A stretch of 64,000 nt of DNA from an uncultured bacterium. Its GTDB lineage: Bacteria > Cyanobacteriota > Vampirovibrionia > Gastranaerophilales > Gastranaerophilaceae. Shown here one piece after another: positions 45,807 to 54,167 of the stretch (positions are counted from its first letter, which is position 1; every line of letters starts with the position of its first letter). The stretch lies in the NCBI GenBank assembly GCA_902788345.1, contig CADAJP010000003.1, forward strand, positions 115,570-179,569, in the 5' to 3' direction. Position numbers and translations under genes: made by a program. A model generated the notes under the pieces. The model ran no database searches. It saw only the letters and a list, made by a program, of their open reading frames with translations, and was not told the origin of the DNA.

Positions 45807-46652
45807 TTAGTTTTCCTGATGTATTTTTCTTATAATAATGCTTCCATTGTGAGTGAATGCCTCTTCAGGAGTATATTCACTCGATTTTTGTATAAATGGT
45901 AAATTAACCGTATCCGGTCTGCGTGCAAAAATCTTACCTATTCTTATTTGAACAGGATTTAATTTTAGTGCACGGATTCTTGAAAAGTCATTTCCGTCAG
46001 AGCCGGCATGTGCAATACCTGCCAGAATTCCCCAAACGGTAATATCTCCTTTTGCAATAATCTCTGCTCCCGGATTAACATCACCAATGATTACGATATT
46101 TCCGTCAGAAGAAATACTCTGTCCTGAACGGATAGTTCTTTTAATATAAAGTGTCGGAAGATTTTCCGGTTCTGCACTCAATTTTTGAGATTCTTCATCC
46201 TGTGGAACATTATCGTTAAGTTCGGTTTGTAATTCTTCTTCAGTGTAAGCTTCTTGAACCGGTGAACCGGCTTCGACTGTCGGTTTTTCTTCCCCGAAAA
46301 GATTTGTTAAAGCTTTTTCCACTTCAGGATTTTGTTCGCTGTTGTCAAAAGTTGGTGCAACGATTTCATTTGTAAATTCAGAAATTTTTACTCCTAAAGC
46401 TGTTGCGGATTGAAATGTTTGTTCTGAACTTGTACTTATGCATGCCAATTGTGATTCCATAAGCTCAATAAGATTTTTAATACTTGTGAGCTCATTTTCA
46501 GAAAGGTTTACTCCTCCTAATTTCAAGCATATATGTTTGTTTTTTGCTTCCGGCATGTCAAGAATTTTAGAAAGTTCATAAATTATACCGGAAACTTTTT
46601 GAGCATGTGCCAAATCAACAATAAAGCCGTTTTCAATATACCCCTTATCCAT
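45807..46652 (-). CDS. minC: Septum formation inhibitor MinC
   Basis: 281 residues from ATG 46652, which has gaaaggaag 2 nt upstream; an earlier start at 46694 has no ribosome site. The C-terminal beta-helix is clear: IKRTIRSGQSISSDGNIVI, GDVNPGAEIIAKGDITVWG and AHAGSDGNDF. The N-terminal domain is more divergent, and an acidic, proline-containing linker of about 70 residues joins the two. It blocks FtsZ assembly away from mid-cell together with MinD. First gene of the operon, divergent from rsmH. Confidence 0.93.
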   Translation of the reverse strand: MDKGYIENGFIVDLAHAQKVSGIIYELSKILDMPEAKNKHICLKLGGVNLSENELTSIKNLIELMESQLACISTSSEQTFQSATALGVKISEFTNEIVAPTFDNSEQNPEVEKALTNLFGEEKPTVEAGSPVQEAYTEEELQTELNDNVPQDEESQKLSAEPENLPTLYIKRTIRSGQSISSDGNIVIIGDVNPGAEIIAKGDITVWGILAGIAHAGSDGNDFSRIRALKLNPVQIRIGKIFARRPDTVNLPFIQKSSEYTPEEAFTHNGSIIIRKIHQEN

Positions 46653-46805
46653 GTCTTCCTTTCTAATAAAATCGGTTACATGAAAAAAGTACATTAAAAA
46701 TTATTAATCTTCAAGAAATTATTTACTTTTGTAATAATTTTTTGAAAGCCGGCACAGAAACGGCGATAACGAACTTATCCCCCTATTCCCTTATTCTCTT
46801 ATTCG

Positions 46806-46814
46806 TGGTAATAT
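46806..46814 (+). promoter_or_regulatory. Extended -10 of a leaderless rsmH mRNA
   Basis: TGg-TAATAT (46806-46814) ends exactly 6 nt before the rsmH ATG. There is no Shine-Dalgarno and no clear -35. The rest of the 168-bp minC-rsmH gap holds no gene. Confidence 0.6.
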
Positions 46815-46820
46815 CAGTTT

Positions 46821-47756
46821 ATGACTGAATTTAATCACTATACCGTAATGAAAAATGAGGCAGTGGATGCTCTCGAATGTGAGAGCGGAAAAGTTTATGT
46901 TGACTGTACTCTTGGCGGCGGCGGACATAGTGAATTAATCCTGCAAAGGATTTCTCCTGACGGGAAATTGATAGCATTTGATGTGGACGAAGATGCGATT
47001 TCTTATGCTTCCGAAAGACTAAAGGCGTATAAAAACCTTACAATAGTAAAAAATTCTTATACAAATATAAGACAAGTACTTAAAGATTTGGGTATAAAAA
47101 AAATTACAGGCGGTGTTTTGTTTGATTTGGGTGCATCATATCATCAGCTTACAAAACAGGAAAGAGGGTTTTCTTTTACAAAGGAAGCTCCGCTTGATAT
47201 GAGATTTAATCAGGATGCGCAGTTTAGTGCTTATGATGTTGTAAATACTTATAGTGAAGAAGATTTGGTACGCATATTTTCACAGTACGGTGAAGAACAT
47301 TTTTCAAAACGTATTGCCAAAGAAATTGTAAATAAAAGAAAGTTAAAAAATATTAACACAACGACAGAGCTTTCAGAATTAATTATAAACTGCACTCCTC
47401 ATGTAAAATCTAAAATACATCCGGCTACGAGAGTTTTTCAGGCTTTGCGCATAGAAGTAAATCAAGAGTTACAAAATGTTAAAAACACCCTTGAAGATAT
47501 ATTGGATTTATTAGACTTTAATGCTATAATATCGGTAATCAGTTTTCATTCTTTAGAGGACAGGATAGTAAAACAAATATTCAAATATTATTCTACCCGC
47601 TGTCACTGTGATAAAACCCAGATGATATGCCATTGTCCTCCTCCGGTTCTGGAATTGGTCAATAAAAAGCCTGTTACTGCATCGGAAGAAGAATTAAAAT
47701 TGAATCCTCCGTCAAGGAGTGCAAAACTCAGAGTGGCAAGATGCATTAGAAGGTAA
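46821..47756 (+). CDS. rsmH: 16S rRNA (cytosine1402-N4)-methyltransferase
   Basis: 311 residues. HYTVMKNEAVDAL, the SAM motif VDCTLGGGGHSELIL, DLGASYHQLTKQERGFSF, RVFQALRIEVNQEL and SFHSLEDRIVKQIF are all diagnostic of RsmH (MraW). It methylates C1402 of 16S rRNA. As in the dcw cluster, an FtsL-like gene follows, but the mur/fts genes beyond it are absent here. Confidence 0.97.
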   Translation: MTEFNHYTVMKNEAVDALECESGKVYVDCTLGGGGHSELILQRISPDGKLIAFDVDEDAISYASERLKAYKNLTIVKNSYTNIRQVLKDLGIKKITGGVLFDLGASYHQLTKQERGFSFTKEAPLDMRFNQDAQFSAYDVVNTYSEEDLVRIFSQYGEEHFSKRIAKEIVNKRKLKNINTTTELSELIINCTPHVKSKIHPATRVFQALRIEVNQELQNVKNTLEDILDLLDFNAIISVISFHSLEDRIVKQIFKYYSTRCHCDKTQMICHCPPPVLELVNKKPVTASEEELKLNPPSRSAKLRVARCIRR

Positions 47757-47800
47757 CATCCGGTGTGGTCTGTAACACCTCAAACAGCGAAAGAAACGGT

Positions 47801-48280
47801 ATGAGTTCAGGCACAAAATTTATAGCAAAAAATAATATGTCAAAGCTCAAAGTTAACGGTTATCCTCGTGTTAAAAATGAGAATAAACACGTTACTTCGG
47901 TTATTGAGGGTTCTTTTTATCAAGCAAAACCTATTACCATGCGCGAAATGTTAACCCGTAAAATTAACAAATCTCTTTGTATTTGTTTATTATTTACCAT
48001 TGTGGTTACATTTATAAGTTATTATATTGCCATGAATTATGAAGCAAAGTTGAATGCTCTTGACCGTGAAATTGTGCGCATAAATAATGAAAATCTTGAT
48101 CTGCAGGCTGATCTTGACAGATACAAGTCGTTTAACAATGTTGATAGCAAGGTTGGTCAATTTAAACTGTTGCAAAAGGCAGAAAAGGTAATAGAGGTTA
48201 CAGCAATGACTTCTCCTGATGTTGTTGAATCCGGCAAAAAAACTGTCCAACATAAGTACAACTGGGCTTTGGGCTATTAA
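47801..48280 (+). CDS. FtsL-like division protein (single-pass, coiled coil)
   Basis: 159 residues from ATG 47801 (a GTG at 47765 is an alternative start). A basic cytoplasmic segment (REMLTRKINKSL) and one membrane helix (CICLLFTIVVTFISYYIA) are followed by a leucine-zipper-like coiled coil (LNALDREIVRINNENLDLQ). This size and topology, directly after rsmH, match FtsL, the FtsB/FtsQ partner of the divisome. FtsL sequences diverge strongly, so position is the main evidence. Confidence 0.7.
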   Translation: MSSGTKFIAKNNMSKLKVNGYPRVKNENKHVTSVIEGSFYQAKPITMREMLTRKINKSLCICLLFTIVVTFISYYIAMNYEAKLNALDREIVRINNENLDLQADLDRYKSFNNVDSKVGQFKLLQKAEKVIEVTAMTSPDVVESGKKTVQHKYNWALGY

Positions 48281-48294
48281 TTTCGGTAATAATC

Positions 48295-48322
48295 TTGATA
48301 TCTTTTGAAAAATTGTTATAAT
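48295..48322 (+). promoter_or_regulatory. Promoter of the first VirB10-like gene
   Basis: TTGATA (48295-48300), 16 bp, then TATAAT (48317-48322) preceded by TGt. The -10 ends 9 nt before ATG 48332, so the mRNA leader would be only a few bases. Confidence 0.65.
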
Positions 48323-48331
48323 ATCATTGTT

Positions 48332-49024
48332 ATGAGAGTTCTATTATTAATTTCTTTTTTAATATTTGTATTAAGCAGTCTTCCGGTTTTTTCGGCTGAT
48401 GCGGATGATAACCCTGCATTGCCTCAAAAGGAAGAAAAATCTCAAAAGGCTGATGTTTCTTCGAATAAAGGCGGCGGAGATTTGCCGGCGGTGAAAATTG
48501 AATTAAGAGATGAATCGGGTGTTACTATTCCTGCAGGGGCATTTATTCCTGTTGTTAATATGCAGGAAGTTTCAACAGAAACCTGTCCTGTAGGTTATAA
48601 AACAAGATTTGTTTCGACTACTGACTTGTATGTGGATGATATAAAAGTTATTCCTGAAAATACTAATTTCTTTGGATATATTGAAAAAATAAATGAGCCA
48701 ATTGTCGGAACTAATGCTTCTATGAAAGTTAAAATAACAAAATATATTTTACCTGACGGGCATGAGGAAAATATTAAGGCATATATATATACGGCTAATG
48801 ATAATCTTATTGGCGGAGAATTAACCCCTCCTTCAGAATGGGTAAGAGTACCTCATTATCAGGACAAATATCAGGGTGTTGCTTGGATACACAGAGGTGC
48901 TACTTTACAGATGCGCCCGGGTGGGAAACGCTCTATGGGTGTTCATACCCAAATACCCGTTGGTGACAGACAGTTAATTATGCTTGTTGCTCCTGCTTAT
49001 GTAAAACACAATCCTGAAGATTAA
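48332..49024 (+). CDS. Exported protein with VirB10/TrbI-like beta-barrel pattern (paralogue 1)
   Basis: 230 residues from ATG 48332, where the signal peptide begins (RVLLLISFLIFVLSSLPVF). A Lys/Asp-rich linker precedes a beta-rich domain: VTIPAGAFIPVVNMQEVST, VIPENTNFFGYIEKI and ASMKVKITKYILPDGHEE. The order IPAG...V(I/L)P..T.F.G...PDG resembles the C-terminal domain of VirB10/TrbI proteins, and the next gene repeats it. No other type IV secretion genes are near. The match is by pattern only. Confidence 0.7.
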   Translation: MRVLLLISFLIFVLSSLPVFSADADDNPALPQKEEKSQKADVSSNKGGGDLPAVKIELRDESGVTIPAGAFIPVVNMQEVSTETCPVGYKTRFVSTTDLYVDDIKVIPENTNFFGYIEKINEPIVGTNASMKVKITKYILPDGHEENIKAYIYTANDNLIGGELTPPSEWVRVPHYQDKYQGVAWIHRGATLQMRPGGKRSMGVHTQIPVGDRQLIMLVAPAYVKHNPED

Positions 49025-49035
49025 CCCTTAACAAA

Positions 49036-49063
49036 TTGACAAAATAGTTTGGCAGGGTAAAAT
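49036..49063 (+). promoter_or_regulatory. Promoter of the second VirB10-like gene
   Basis: TTGACA (49036-49041), 16 bp, TAAAAT (49058-49063). Both boxes are near consensus and leave a leader of about 35 nt containing an aaagga ribosome site before ATG 49105. Confidence 0.75.
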
Positions 49064-49104
49064 GTATTTAGGATACGTGTAATATTTCCGAAAGGATTTA
49101 AAAT

Positions 49105-49815
49105 ATGAGAAGAATGTTTTTGGCTTTAGTAGTGGCAGGTTTGATTAGTTCAACAGGTTTTGCAAACCAGAATTTCAGTGCTACTTATAATAATGATACA
49201 ACATTGCCTAACACTCAGGTAAAGAATACAACTGCTATAAAAGAGGGTGTAATTACTGTTCCTGCGGGTGTTTCTTTCAAGGGTGTATTTCTTGAAACCG
49301 TAAGTTCTGAAACTGCATATGGCGGTCAGGAAGTTACAATGGCATTGGTGAATGATTTTTATTATAACAATGTTTTGGTTGCTCCTGCCGGCAGTACCGT
49401 TACAGGCTCGGTTATAGGGGTATCAAAGGCAAAACATGGTTCAATATGCGGTAAATTAACATTAAGATTTACTCATATACTTACTCCGGCGGGTTTTGAT
49501 ATTCCGATATCCGCACTGGTCAGAACTGCTGACGGAAGCGGTACACTTTTGGGTGGTAAAAATTTGGGCTATGCCACTATTGATGGGCCTATGGCATCTG
49601 AAACCGTTGGTGCAAGAGATTTTGCTCCGCCTTATTTGGGTGTAAGGTCTGGTACAGGTGCAGCTATGACTACTGCTATTGAAACAGGCGGCGGCAGTTT
49701 ATTAAAATCTATCTGGGATAAGGGCGAGGATGTAGAAATTTCCGTAAATTCCGGAGTAGAACTTATATTAACTCAACCAATAACTATATCTCCTGTAGGA
49801 AACCAAAATAAGTAG
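49105..49815 (+). CDS. Exported protein with VirB10/TrbI-like beta-barrel pattern (paralogue 2)
   Basis: 236 residues with signal peptide (MRRMFLALVVAGLISSTGFA). ITVPAGVSFKGVFLETVSS, NVLVAPAGSTVTGSVIG, CGKLTLRFTHILTPAGFDI and VELILTQPITI run in the same order as in paralogue 1. It has its own strong promoter. Standing directly upstream of TonB-ExbB-ExbD, it may be the periplasmic or outer-membrane partner of that energised complex; this is inference. Confidence 0.7.
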   Translation: MRRMFLALVVAGLISSTGFANQNFSATYNNDTTLPNTQVKNTTAIKEGVITVPAGVSFKGVFLETVSSETAYGGQEVTMALVNDFYYNNVLVAPAGSTVTGSVIGVSKAKHGSICGKLTLRFTHILTPAGFDIPISALVRTADGSGTLLGGKNLGYATIDGPMASETVGARDFAPPYLGVRSGTGAAMTTAIETGGGSLLKSIWDKGEDVEISVNSGVELILTQPITISPVGNQNK

Positions 49816-49825
49816 ATTGGGGGGT

Positions 49826-49851
49826 ATTTTATTTAATTTTTTAAATAAAAT
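49826..49851. other. Perfect AT-only hairpin before tonB
   Basis: An 11-bp inverted repeat ATTTTATTTAA / TTAAATAAAAT with a TTTT loop lies between the VirB10-like gene and tonB. It contains no G or C, so a weak terminator or a processing or protein site are all possible. Confidence 0.45.
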
Positions 49852-49885
49852 GATTATTGGATAAACAAATTGATTAAGGGATGAG

Positions 49886-51115
49886 ATGTCTTTATTAGGA
49901 AAATATACAGAAGATAAAAATAATAATTCAGGCTCAAGGTATTCAACAGAAATAAAAGAGTACAAGCTTCCTGCTGTTGTCAGAGATGATGACGAGGCTG
50001 TATCTTTAAAAAAAGGTATTTTAATTTCTGCTATTTTGCACCCGACATCTGTTGGTACAGTATGGCTGGTATTGTTGATACTTGCTTTGCTCGGAATAAA
50101 TTTATCTTTATTTGATAAGCCTAAACCAAAAACAAATGATATTGAATTTGTTTTGGTTGATAAAGAGGACACTCCGCGTAATCCTAATACTTTAAACAGA
50201 GCAGAACATAATTCACGTTCCGGCGGGATTAATAATCCTAAATTGCCTGTGTCTATGCCATCAGCATCTGCTCCGAGTGCAAAACCGGCAGGAGGAGGAG
50301 CTCCAAAAACACAGCAAAAACCTGTTGCAAAATCTTTAATAGAGAGAGTTAAACAAAATATAACAAAACCGCAGCAGACTCAGACTACGACACAAAAGAA
50401 TGTTGTTTCTTCACCTTCTGTTACGGAATCAATACCAAAACCAACCGTAGCAAAACCTCAGCCGCCGACACAAAAACCATCGGCAAGGCCGCCAATGACA
50501 CCTTCAACGGTTCAAAAGCCTACGAATACACCATTTAAAGTTCCGGTACCAAGAGGCGGAACGACTGCGGGGCAATATGCAACAGGTCCTGTAAGCGGTT
50601 CGGGTTCATCAAGCGGCGGCGGTTCAAAAGGTTCGGGTAATTATTCGCCAAATCCGTCACTAGCTCCTATAGGCAACGGTTCAGGAACAAAGAGTTCTTC
50701 AAGAGGTACAGGCTCAGGTACAGGCAGCGGCACCGGTTCGGGAACGGGTGGACACACCGGTTCAGGCGGCGGAAATCCTGGCGGCGGTGGTGGTCGTCCG
50801 GGTATTGACGCAATAAGAGAGCCTGATTTCGGACCATATATGAGAGAACTCCAAAGACGTATCAAAATGAATTGGGATCCGCCAAAGGGTAACGAAAGTA
50901 AGCGTGTTGTTTTATTATTCAAGATTGCAAAGGACGGAAGACTGCTTTCTTGCAGTGTATTTAAATCTTCAGGCTTGCAGAATGCAGATGCAGCAGCATT
51001 GAATGCTGTAAAACTCGCAGCACCGTTCAGACCTTTGCCGCCTGAATATAAAGGACAAAGTATAGATATCCAATTTACATTTGATTACAATGTATTTGGA
51101 GCTACAAAATATTAA
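49886..51115 (+). CDS. TonB/TolA-type energy transducer
   Basis: 409 residues. One N-terminal helix (VGTVWLVLLILALLGINLSLF, starting near 57 and longer than usual from the N-terminus) is followed by a Pro/Gln/Lys segment and then a Gly/Ser-rich segment. The C-terminal ~95 residues are a TonB/TolA domain: MRELQRRIKMNWDPP, VVLLFKIAKDGRLLSCSV and ALNAVKLAAPFRPLP. It spans the periplasm and transmits proton-motive energy from ExbB/ExbD to outer-membrane partners. Upstream site: aaggga. Genes for ExbB and two ExbD follow. Confidence 0.9.
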   Translation: MSLLGKYTEDKNNNSGSRYSTEIKEYKLPAVVRDDDEAVSLKKGILISAILHPTSVGTVWLVLLILALLGINLSLFDKPKPKTNDIEFVLVDKEDTPRNPNTLNRAEHNSRSGGINNPKLPVSMPSASAPSAKPAGGGAPKTQQKPVAKSLIERVKQNITKPQQTQTTTQKNVVSSPSVTESIPKPTVAKPQPPTQKPSARPPMTPSTVQKPTNTPFKVPVPRGGTTAGQYATGPVSGSGSSSGGGSKGSGNYSPNPSLAPIGNGSGTKSSSRGTGSGTGSGTGSGTGGHTGSGGGNPGGGGGRPGIDAIREPDFGPYMRELQRRIKMNWDPPKGNESKRVVLLFKIAKDGRLLSCSVFKSSGLQNADAAALNAVKLAAPFRPLPPEYKGQSIDIQFTFDYNVFGATKY

Positions 51116-51155
51116 AAATAAATTAGAGTAATACAAAAAATGAGGATAAAAAATT

Positions 51156-51803
51156 ATGGAACTACTAATTGAATCAATTAAAATGGACTGGCCGGTATTA
51201 TTACCGATTTTAATCTGTTCAATACTTGTATTGGGTGTTGTAATAAACAGATGGTCTTTTTACAAAAAGAATCGCAGAGATATTGCGGTTTATATGAGAG
51301 AATTAAACAGAGAGTTACAAAACAATGATTTAGCTGCAGCACAGGATACTGCATTGAATTGCGGTGGTGTTATCGGTGAAGTAATTGAGGAAGCGGTAAG
51401 AATATTTACCGAACAAAAGAAAGGTTTTGCATCTGCTTTTGATATTTCTGCAACACTTGCAACAAGAAAGTTAGAATCAAATTTAACTATTCTTGGTACA
51501 ATCGGTGGTGTTGCTCCTTTCTTAGGTTTATTCGGTACAGTTGTTCGTATCCTTTTAACCTTCAACATTTTGGCTGATGCCGGTAATCAGGCTTCAACGG
51601 TAGCTTCAGGTATCGGTTCTGCGTTGATTGCAACGGCATTTGGTTTAGGAGTAGCTATTGTTGCTGTTATCTTCTTTAACCTTTTCCAATCTGTTGTAAA
51701 ACGTTTTGAAAATGACTTTTATCTTATCAAATTGTTATTTTTAAATTATGTTGATGCAGAAGGTCAATCTCAAAGATACACTACTTCAAAGGTAAATTTA
51801 TAA
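51156..51803 (+). CDS. ExbB/TolQ-family proton channel subunit
   Basis: 215 residues with three membrane helices: WPVLLPILICSILVLGVVI, LGTIGGVAPFLGLFGTVVRI and SALIATAFGLGVAIVAVIFF. The G-x-x-x-P-x-x-G-L-x-G-T-V signature is diagnostic of the ExbB/TolQ/MotA family. It forms the pentameric inner-membrane channel around ExbD. It lies 40 bp after tonB and 18 bp before exbD. Confidence 0.93.
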   Translation: MELLIESIKMDWPVLLPILICSILVLGVVINRWSFYKKNRRDIAVYMRELNRELQNNDLAAAQDTALNCGGVIGEVIEEAVRIFTEQKKGFASAFDISATLATRKLESNLTILGTIGGVAPFLGLFGTVVRILLTFNILADAGNQASTVASGIGSALIATAFGLGVAIVAVIFFNLFQSVVKRFENDFYLIKLLFLNYVDAEGQSQRYTTSKVNL

Positions 51804-51821
51804 TTCGGCAGGTACACTAAA

Positions 51822-52304
51822 ATGGCATTTGGCTCAAACAAAGGTAATAAAATATTTTCTGAAATCAATATAACTCCGCTGACGGATATATTTCTTGTTC
51901 TGCTGATTATAATGATGGTAGTTGCACCGTCATTTCAGTCAAAGGATACAAATGTAAATGTTCCGGAGATTAATAACGGGGTTAATATTGAGGAAGCAAA
52001 AATAACTGTTGCTGTAACAGGTGACGGTGCAATGTATGTAAACGGTGAGCCGATACAGGCTTCTGAATTAACAGACAGACTAATTGCCGTAAAAGATCCT
52101 GATATTGAAAAACAAGAAGTAATTGTTAAGGCTGATAAAAATATAAAAAGTTCCGTAATTTTAGATATAATGGATTCAGCTCAGAATGCCGAATATAAAA
52201 AACTTGTTGTAGCGGGTGAACCTTTGAATAAAAAAGAACAGAAAAAATTACAGCAGGATGCTCAGCGCAGCAGCGTAAATATACCGATTGAGGAGGAAGA
52301 ATAA
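51822..52304 (+). CDS. ExbD/TolR-family protein (copy 1)
   Basis: 160 residues. INITPLTDIFLVLLIIMMV is the membrane helix with the conserved proton-carrying Asp (LTD). A periplasmic domain follows (VNVPEINNG, VAVTGDGAMYVNGEPI). A charged C-terminal tail (KKEQKKLQQDAQR) is longer than in copy 2. Its stop overlaps the start of copy 2 by one base. Confidence 0.93.
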   Translation: MAFGSNKGNKIFSEINITPLTDIFLVLLIIMMVVAPSFQSKDTNVNVPEINNGVNIEEAKITVAVTGDGAMYVNGEPIQASELTDRLIAVKDPDIEKQEVIVKADKNIKSSVILDIMDSAQNAEYKKLVVAGEPLNKKEQKKLQQDAQRSSVNIPIEEEE

Positions 52305-52684
52305 TGAGGAAAACATTTAATGAAATCAATATAACTCCTCTTACCGATATATTTCTGGTATTGCTTATTATAATGATGGTTGTTGCTCCATTATTGGATC
52401 AGCAGGGAATTAGTTTGAGTGTTCCTGAAAATGTTGAAGCAGAGCAAATTGAAAAAGATCCGCAAATATTGACTGTTTATGTAACCAGTGCAAACAAATA
52501 TTTTATAAATAATGAAGAAGTTTCTCCCGATATATTGGGAACTGTTTTAAGTACTGAAATAAAGAATTACCCTGACGGTTTGTTGATAAAAACCGATGCA
52601 GATGCAACGCATGGTGCGGTCGTAACATTGATGGACAAAGCCCGTTATGCCGGAGTTAAAGCAATTTCTATCGATAAAATTTAG
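52304..52684 (+). CDS. ExbD/TolR-family protein (copy 2)
   Basis: 126 residues. NEINITPLTDIFLVLLIIMM is nearly identical to the helix of copy 1, with the same Asp. The periplasmic domain (ISLSVPENVEAEQ, TVYVTSANKYFINNEEV) has diverged. Overlap with copy 1 (TAATGA) implies coupled translation and a mixed ExbD pair. A hairpin terminator follows. Confidence 0.93.
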   Translation: MRKTFNEINITPLTDIFLVLLIIMMVVAPLLDQQGISLSVPENVEAEQIEKDPQILTVYVTSANKYFINNEEVSPDILGTVLSTEIKNYPDGLLIKTDADATHGAVVTLMDKARYAGVKAISIDKI

Positions 52685-52698
52685 ATAATCTTGTTTAT

Positions 52699-52740
52699 GT
52701 CAAATATTACCTTTTTTAGTAATATTTGACTTTTGGTTTT
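52699..52740 (+). terminator. Terminator of the ton operon
   Basis: Perfect 12-bp stem GTCAAATATTAC / GTAATATTTGAC (52699-52710 and 52719-52730), 8-nt loop, then TTTTGGTTTT. AT-rich but long; it separates exbD from the flagellar genes. Confidence 0.75.
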
Positions 52741-52820
52741 ATGTCATTAAATATATCATACATTTAGATGTTTATTACATCTTATAAATAGGTCATAATA
52801 CCAAAGAGAGAGTAGTAAAC

Positions 52821-53261
52821 ATGCCGTTTCGATACAGATTGCAAAAAGTTCTGGATTTCAGAATAAATCAAAAAGAAGAACAGCTGATGAGAGTGCAGAA
52901 AGCCCAGCAAGCTGTAAATGAAGCGGAACTGAATATTCAAAAGAATAATCAGGCTATTGTCGAAACAAAACAAGGTATGCGCAGTGCAGATCCTTCACTC
53001 TACGATTATTATGACAAGTATTTAAAGCATCTTTACGAAGAAGCAGAAAGGCTTGAACAAATAAGAATAGAGCTTCAAAAACAACTCGACATAGAGATAC
53101 AAAAACTTGTTAAATGTGAACAAAATGTAAAAGTTTTGGAAAAGCATAAAGATAAAAATAAAGAGTTGTTTATAGAAGAAGAAAAGAAAGAAGAATTAAA
53201 ACAGTTCTCAGAACTGGGTGTAACAAGATTTTTCAGAAGAAAAACTGAAGGTCAAAATTAA
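52821..53261 (+). CDS. FliJ-like flagellar export chaperone
   Basis: 146 residues, almost entirely coiled coil. It opens with FRYRLQKVLDFRINQKEEQ, the typical FliJ start, and shows heptads throughout. FliJ links the flagellar ATPase FliI with the export gate. Followed 12 bp later by a FliK-like gene and then a hook-family gene, supporting a flagellar role. No other fli genes are in the window. Confidence 0.82.
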   Translation: MPFRYRLQKVLDFRINQKEEQLMRVQKAQQAVNEAELNIQKNNQAIVETKQGMRSADPSLYDYYDKYLKHLYEEAERLEQIRIELQKQLDIEIQKLVKCEQNVKVLEKHKDKNKELFIEEEKKEELKQFSELGVTRFFRRKTEGQN

Positions 53262-53273
53262 AAGGTAGAAATT

Positions 53274-54164
53274 ATGGGTATAGAAGCAGCTTCAACATCT
53301 TCAATGTCGGTTTCAAACACATCTGCTGCAGCATCAAATATGAATGTGGCAGCTTCAAAAACAAACAGTGACGCATCCTTTAAAGATGAGATGACAAAAG
53401 TGTCAAAAACAGAAAATAAACAAGAAACTAAAGATGTTTCTGATAAATCCGCCAAAGATACAAAATCAAAAGATACAAAAGAAGATAAAAAACTTGAGGT
53501 ATCTTCAAAAGATAAGGATAATTCAGAGAAAAAAACATTATCATCAAAGGTTAAAGAAAGTCAGGACAATTCTGTAAATGTTCAGGTTGCGATGAATAAT
53601 CAGAATGCAATAAATGATGCTAATATGATGTTGAGAAATGACATTGCTCAAATGATAGAAAATACTGCATCTTTATCAACGCAAAACTTAAATTCTTGGA
53701 CAATGTGTTATGGTAGTGATTCTAAAAGTAATATAAAGATGAATGAAACAGATGCTCAGTTTTTCCTGAATTTAACTCAAGACGGTGATGTTTCAATGCA
53801 AAATATTGCAGTTCAGGGTCAGAATATGTTGAATTCCGGAGCAGAGGCTTCTTCCGTAAGACAAAGTGTTCAGGTATCTCAAACTTTATTGAATGCATTG
53901 AATGAATCAAGACAGAATAACCAGCCTATCAGAATTGATTTTGATCAAAATATTTCGGTAGTTTTGCGTGTTGGCAGAGATGGTGCTATTTCAGCCCAGT
54001 TTATTCCGAGTGATAAAGTTGCTGAACAATATTTAAGAGCAAATATAGATGAGTTAAGGTCAGCATTTGATGAACAGGAAATTCCGTATTCGGATTTGTC
54101 CTATTCTCACAGCAGTAAAGAACAAAATAAAAGACGCAGAGAACAAAACAGGCAAGGAGAATAA
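53274..54164 (+). CDS. FliK-like hook-length control protein
   Basis: 296 residues. The N-terminal ~105 residues are Ser/Lys/Asp/Thr-rich low complexity, as in FliK. The C-terminal domain (IRIDFDQNISVVLRVGRDGAIS is split across ~220-245; LRANIDELRSAFDEQEIPY follows) has the FliK_C pattern. The end is a basic, Gln/Arg-rich tail. It would measure hook length and switch export specificity. Shine-Dalgarno aaaggtag. Sequence divergence leaves some doubt. Confidence 0.75.
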   Translation: MGIEAASTSSMSVSNTSAAASNMNVAASKTNSDASFKDEMTKVSKTENKQETKDVSDKSAKDTKSKDTKEDKKLEVSSKDKDNSEKKTLSSKVKESQDNSVNVQVAMNNQNAINDANMMLRNDIAQMIENTASLSTQNLNSWTMCYGSDSKSNIKMNETDAQFFLNLTQDGDVSMQNIAVQGQNMLNSGAEASSVRQSVQVSQTLLNALNESRQNNQPIRIDFDQNISVVLRVGRDGAISAQFIPSDKVAEQYLRANIDELRSAFDEQEIPYSDLSYSHSSKEQNKRRREQNRQGE

Positions 54165-54167
54165 CCC

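Noticed and set aside
46653..46694. Longer MinC start
   Set aside because: ATG 46652 has gaaaggaag directly upstream and begins the conserved domain; the 14 extra residues have no ribosome site.
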